Of a stretch of 64,000 nt of DNA, positions 61,813-64,000 are shown one piece after another (the first letter of the stretch is position 1; every line of letters begins with the position of its first letter). The position numbers were made by a program, and so were the translations under genes. The stretch lies in NCBI GenBank assembly GCA_016717005.1, contig JADJUF010000021.1, positions 1 to 64,000 on the forward strand, in the 5' to 3' direction. This stretch comes from Myxococcales bacterium. GTDB taxonomy: Bacteria; Myxococcota_A; Polyangia; Haliangiales; Haliangiaceae. The notes beneath the pieces are model-generated. The model saw nothing but the letters and a program-made list of their open reading frames with translations, made no database searches and was not told where the DNA came from.

Positions 61813-62014
61813 CGCTGCCTGACCCGCGCCGATCGGCGTGGCGTCGATCGCTGCGCGCGGCATCCGTGGCACCGCCACGGCCCGCGCGGCGATCGCCGAG
61901 GCGCGCGCGTCGTCGCGGCGACGGTCGGCGCGGGTGATCGCGCGGCGGGCGTCGTTTCTTCTCATGCACCACGTGATGCGGGTGCCACGCCATGCGTGCG
62001 CCCGCGGAGTGACG

Positions 62015-62641
62015 ATGACCTCATCCAAGCAGCGGCGCCGCGAGACCTCAAGCTCGCGCGCCCGGTCCGCATCGACTGATGCGCGCCGTTTCTCTCCCGC
62101 GTCCGAGTCCGAGTCCGAATCCGAATCCGAATCCGAGTCCGAGTCCGAGTCCGAGTCCGCGTCCGCGTCCGCAGTCAACCGCAAGCCGGGGCGTGGCCGC
62201 GCGCGCCACGCCCTCCCCGATCCACCCGCGTCGTCGGTCGAGCCCGAGCTCGAGCCCGAGCTCGAGCTCGACGACAGCGTGTTCTTCCGCCGCCAGGAGG
62301 TGCGGCGCTCGACGTCCCACAAGGATCTTCAGCTCGCGGCCCAGGTCGCCACGATCGTCGGCGCGGCGCTGGCCGAGCTCGACGATCCGGTGCTCGGCCA
62401 GCTGCTCGTCGTCGACGCCACCCCGGCGCCCGACGCCGGCCGGCTCGCGGTGACCGTGTGCCTGCCACGCTCGGCGCGCGCGCGCGCCGGCGCCGCGACC
62501 GCGCCGACGATCGACGACGTGCTGGCGCGCCTGGGCCGCGTCAAGGGCCACCTCCGCGCCGAGGTCGCCGCCGGCATCACCCGCAAGCGCGCGCCGGAGC
62601 TGGCGTTCGTGGTGGTCCCCGCCGAGGAGGACGGGCCATGA
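62015..62641 (+). CDS. RbfA-like ribosome-binding factor with Ser-Glu repeat
   Basis: From ATG 62015 (GGAG 6 bp upstream) the product has 208 residues. The first half is disordered: a basic start, a Ser-Glu run of about 24 residues, then EPELEPELEL. The second half is RbfA-like: KDLQLAAQVATIVGAALAEL, DDPVLGQLLVVDATPAPDAG, then a helix DDVLARLGRVKGHLRAEVAA and RKRAPELAFVVVP. RbfA assists 16S rRNA 5'-end maturation. It overlaps rtcB by ATGA, so an RNA-maturation factor is coupled to an RNA ligase. ATG 61967 or 61976 would extend the N-terminus. Confidence 0.7.
   Translation: MTSSKQRRRETSSSRARSASTDARRFSPASESESESESESESESESESASASAVNRKPGRGRARHALPDPPASSVEPELEPELELDDSVFFRRQEVRRSTSHKDLQLAAQVATIVGAALAELDDPVLGQLLVVDATPAPDAGRLAVTVCLPRSARARAGAATAPTIDDVLARLGRVKGHLRAEVAAGITRKRAPELAFVVVPAEEDGP
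62098..62171 (+). repeat. Hexanucleotide repeat (GAGTCC)n inside the rbfA-like gene
   Basis: About twelve 6-bp units of GAGTCC with GAATCC and GCGTCC variants encode alternating Ser and Glu, ending in Ser-Ala. Because the unit is 6 bp, length changes would not break the frame. It resembles the GCGTCC-type array at 48042. Confidence 0.8.
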
Positions 62642-63795
62642 CCGCCGTGGCCACCGAGCACCGCTGGCTGGCGACGCCGCTGCCGGCCGAGGTCGAGGTC
62701 AGCCTGGCGCGGCTGCGGCGCGCCGACGACGTGCGCCACGTCGCGGTGATGCCGGACGTCCACCTCGGCACGGGCGTGTGCGTCGGCACCGTGGTCGCGA
62801 CCTGGCGGATGATCTACCCGGGCGCGGTCGGCGGCGATCTCGGCTGCGGCATGGCGGCGCTGCGGTTCCGCCGGGCCGACGGCGAGCCGGCGCTGCCGTC
62901 GGGCGCGCTCGACCAGCGCGCCGCCGGCGCGATCCTGCGCGGCCTGTACCGCGAGGTGCCGGCCACCAAGCACGCCGGGCCGGCGGCGATCGATCGCCTG
63001 CCCGCCGGCCTGCGGGATCCGCCGCTGAGCGCCCGCGCCCTCGAGACCGCGCGGCGGCGCGACGGCGTCGTGCAGTTCGGCACGCTGGGCGCCGGCAACC
63101 ACTTCATCGAGCTCCAGCTCGACCTGGCCGGCGACCTGTGGCTGATGCTGCACAGCGGATCCCGCGGGATGGGCCAGGCGATCCTGCGCCACCACCTGGC
63201 GGTCCTCGACGCCGGCGCCGGCCCCGGGCTGGCGGCGGTCGACGCCGACAGCGACGCCGGCCGCGCGTACCTCGCCGACCTGGCGTGGGCGCTGACCTAC
63301 GCCGAGGGCAACCGCGCGGCGATGATCGCGCGGGCCAGCGACGTGGTGGCCGCGGCGCTCGGGTGCGAGCCCGACGCCGCCAGCTACGTCGCGTGTCACC
63401 ACAACGACATCGCGCGCGAGCACCACCACGGCCACGCGTGCTGGGTCCATCGCAAGGGCGCCATCGCCGCGCACGCCGGCACCGCGGGCCTCATCCCGGG
63501 CTCGATGGGCTCGGCCAGCTTCCACGTCGTCGGGCGCGGCCACCCCGACGCGCTGTGCTCGAGCTCCCACGGCGCCGGGCGCACGATGAGCCGCACCGAG
63601 GCGCGCCGCCGGGTCTCGGCCCGGGGCCTCGAGGCCGAGCTGCGCGGCACCTGGTTCGACGTCCGCCTGGCCGAGCGCCTCCGCGACGAGGCGCCGTCCG
63701 CCTACAAGGACATCACCGCCGTGATGCGGGCCCAGCGCGACCTCACCCGGATCGTCCGGCGGCTGCGCCCGCTCCTGTCCTACAAGGGCGGGTGA
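62638..63795 (+). CDS. rtcB: RNA-splicing ligase RtcB family
   Basis: The 385-residue protein has the RtcB motifs: MPDVHLGTG, the metal site GGDLGCGM, GTLGAGNHFIE, LHSGSRGMG, CHHND, HRKGA, GSMGSAS and the GMP-accepting His in SSSHGAGRTMSR, ending LLSYKGG. RtcB joins 2',3'-cyclic-phosphate and 5'-OH RNA ends with GTP. All metal and nucleophile residues are present. It is slightly shorter than E. coli RtcB (408) at the N-terminus. Its start lies within the rbfA-like stop, so the two are co-translated. Confidence 0.93.
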   Translation: MTAVATEHRWLATPLPAEVEVSLARLRRADDVRHVAVMPDVHLGTGVCVGTVVATWRMIYPGAVGGDLGCGMAALRFRRADGEPALPSGALDQRAAGAILRGLYREVPATKHAGPAAIDRLPAGLRDPPLSARALETARRRDGVVQFGTLGAGNHFIELQLDLAGDLWLMLHSGSRGMGQAILRHHLAVLDAGAGPGLAAVDADSDAGRAYLADLAWALTYAEGNRAAMIARASDVVAAALGCEPDAASYVACHHNDIAREHHHGHACWVHRKGAIAAHAGTAGLIPGSMGSASFHVVGRGHPDALCSSSHGAGRTMSRTEARRRVSARGLEAELRGTWFDVRLAERLRDEAPSAYKDITAVMRAQRDLTRIVRRLRPLLSYKGG

Positions 63796-64000
63796 CCGGT
63801 CGCGCGGCAGCCGAGCCCGACCCCGACGCCGGCGATGCCGACGCCCGCCGGGGTCTCGACCACGGTCGTCGGGCCCCGCGTCCCGAGGGCCCGCCGGAGC
63901 CCACCTCATCGCCGAGGCTCCTGCGGGATCTGGAGCCTCGCCGTTGCCCTGCGCAGCCGCTACCCTGCGTGGCCCCGGGCTGGACGCGCCCGCGGATCGC
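63796..64000. other. Downstream region with terminator-like hairpin
   Basis: No gene is seen after rtcB up to the window edge. Confidence 0.4.
63913..63940. terminator. Candidate hairpin terminator
   Basis: CGAGGCTCC (63913-63921) and GGAGCCTCG (63932-63940) form a perfect 9-bp stem with a 10-base loop. No T-run follows, so it may be a Rho-dependent pause or the terminator of a gene beyond the window. Confidence 0.35.

Overview
The window is very GC-rich bacterial chromosome, most like a Myxococcota genome (Polyangia, Kofleriaceae/Haliangium-like). This is an inference from several features: lipoproteins rich in Asp-Ala-Pro 'DAPIDA' tracts, Hanks-type kinases with the same Asp-Ala tails, a MYXO-CTERM-like anchored protein, FHA/GAF/sigma-54 regulators, a kinase-TPR-GAF-sigma-54 fusion of about 1,600 residues, many SEL1, HEAT and TPR proteins, and heavy use of GTG starts with 4-bp start/stop overlaps.

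Region 1 (1-5.6 kb) is the right end of an integrated phage-like element. It holds myophage-type baseplate and tail-fibre genes, an HTH gene, a Cys-rich lipoprotein, a tyrosine integrase and a run of small overlapping ORFs. It stops at a tRNA-Val(GAC) gene, the likely integration site. At least four of its genes are broken by 1-2 base insertions, while host genes as long as 4.9 kb are intact. The small ORFs carry five copies of one helical module (W-x3-G...).

Region 2 (5.7-13.4 kb) holds a secreted protein, a UbiB/ABC1-type kinase, a one-haem lipoprotein, a 1,172-residue cytochrome with 33 haem-binding motifs built from 525-bp repeats, and a lamin-tail-like surface protein. Region 3 (13.4-20.7 kb) is a signalling cluster: Ser/Thr kinase, TPR membrane protein, FHA-GAF-sigma-54 activator and two lipoproteins. 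Region 4 (20.7-32.7 kb) has der-era, a coiled-coil membrane protein, the giant regulator, an FMN/3Fe-4S glutamate-synthase-like oxidoreductase and oligoribonuclease. Region 5 (32.7-37.0 kb) is glgC-glgA plus a phosphodiesterase-like membrane protein, followed by an intergenic array of five GTCCG-N(4-6)-CGGAC/T palindromes. Region 6 (37.4-47.2 kb) is mostly membrane glycosyltransferases, a dolichol-phosphate-type glycosyltransferase and a large sulfatase-fold enzyme. Region 7 (47.2-59.4 kb) has an orphan contractile-tail spike protein, a VanW protein, a kinase/pseudokinase/7TM-HD operon and a HEAT-repeat protein. Region 8 (59.4-64 kb) contains a 166-base G homopolymer (possible assembly artefact), a RAYT transposase with two REP-like copies, and a coupled rbfA-like/rtcB pair.

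The main structural pattern is in the repeats. Every convergent (3'-3') gap longer than about 150 bp in the host part is filled with tandem repeats (20.5, 32.1, 48.0 and 60.8 kb). In several places the repeat unit is a copy of the 3' end of the adjacent gene, stop codon included.
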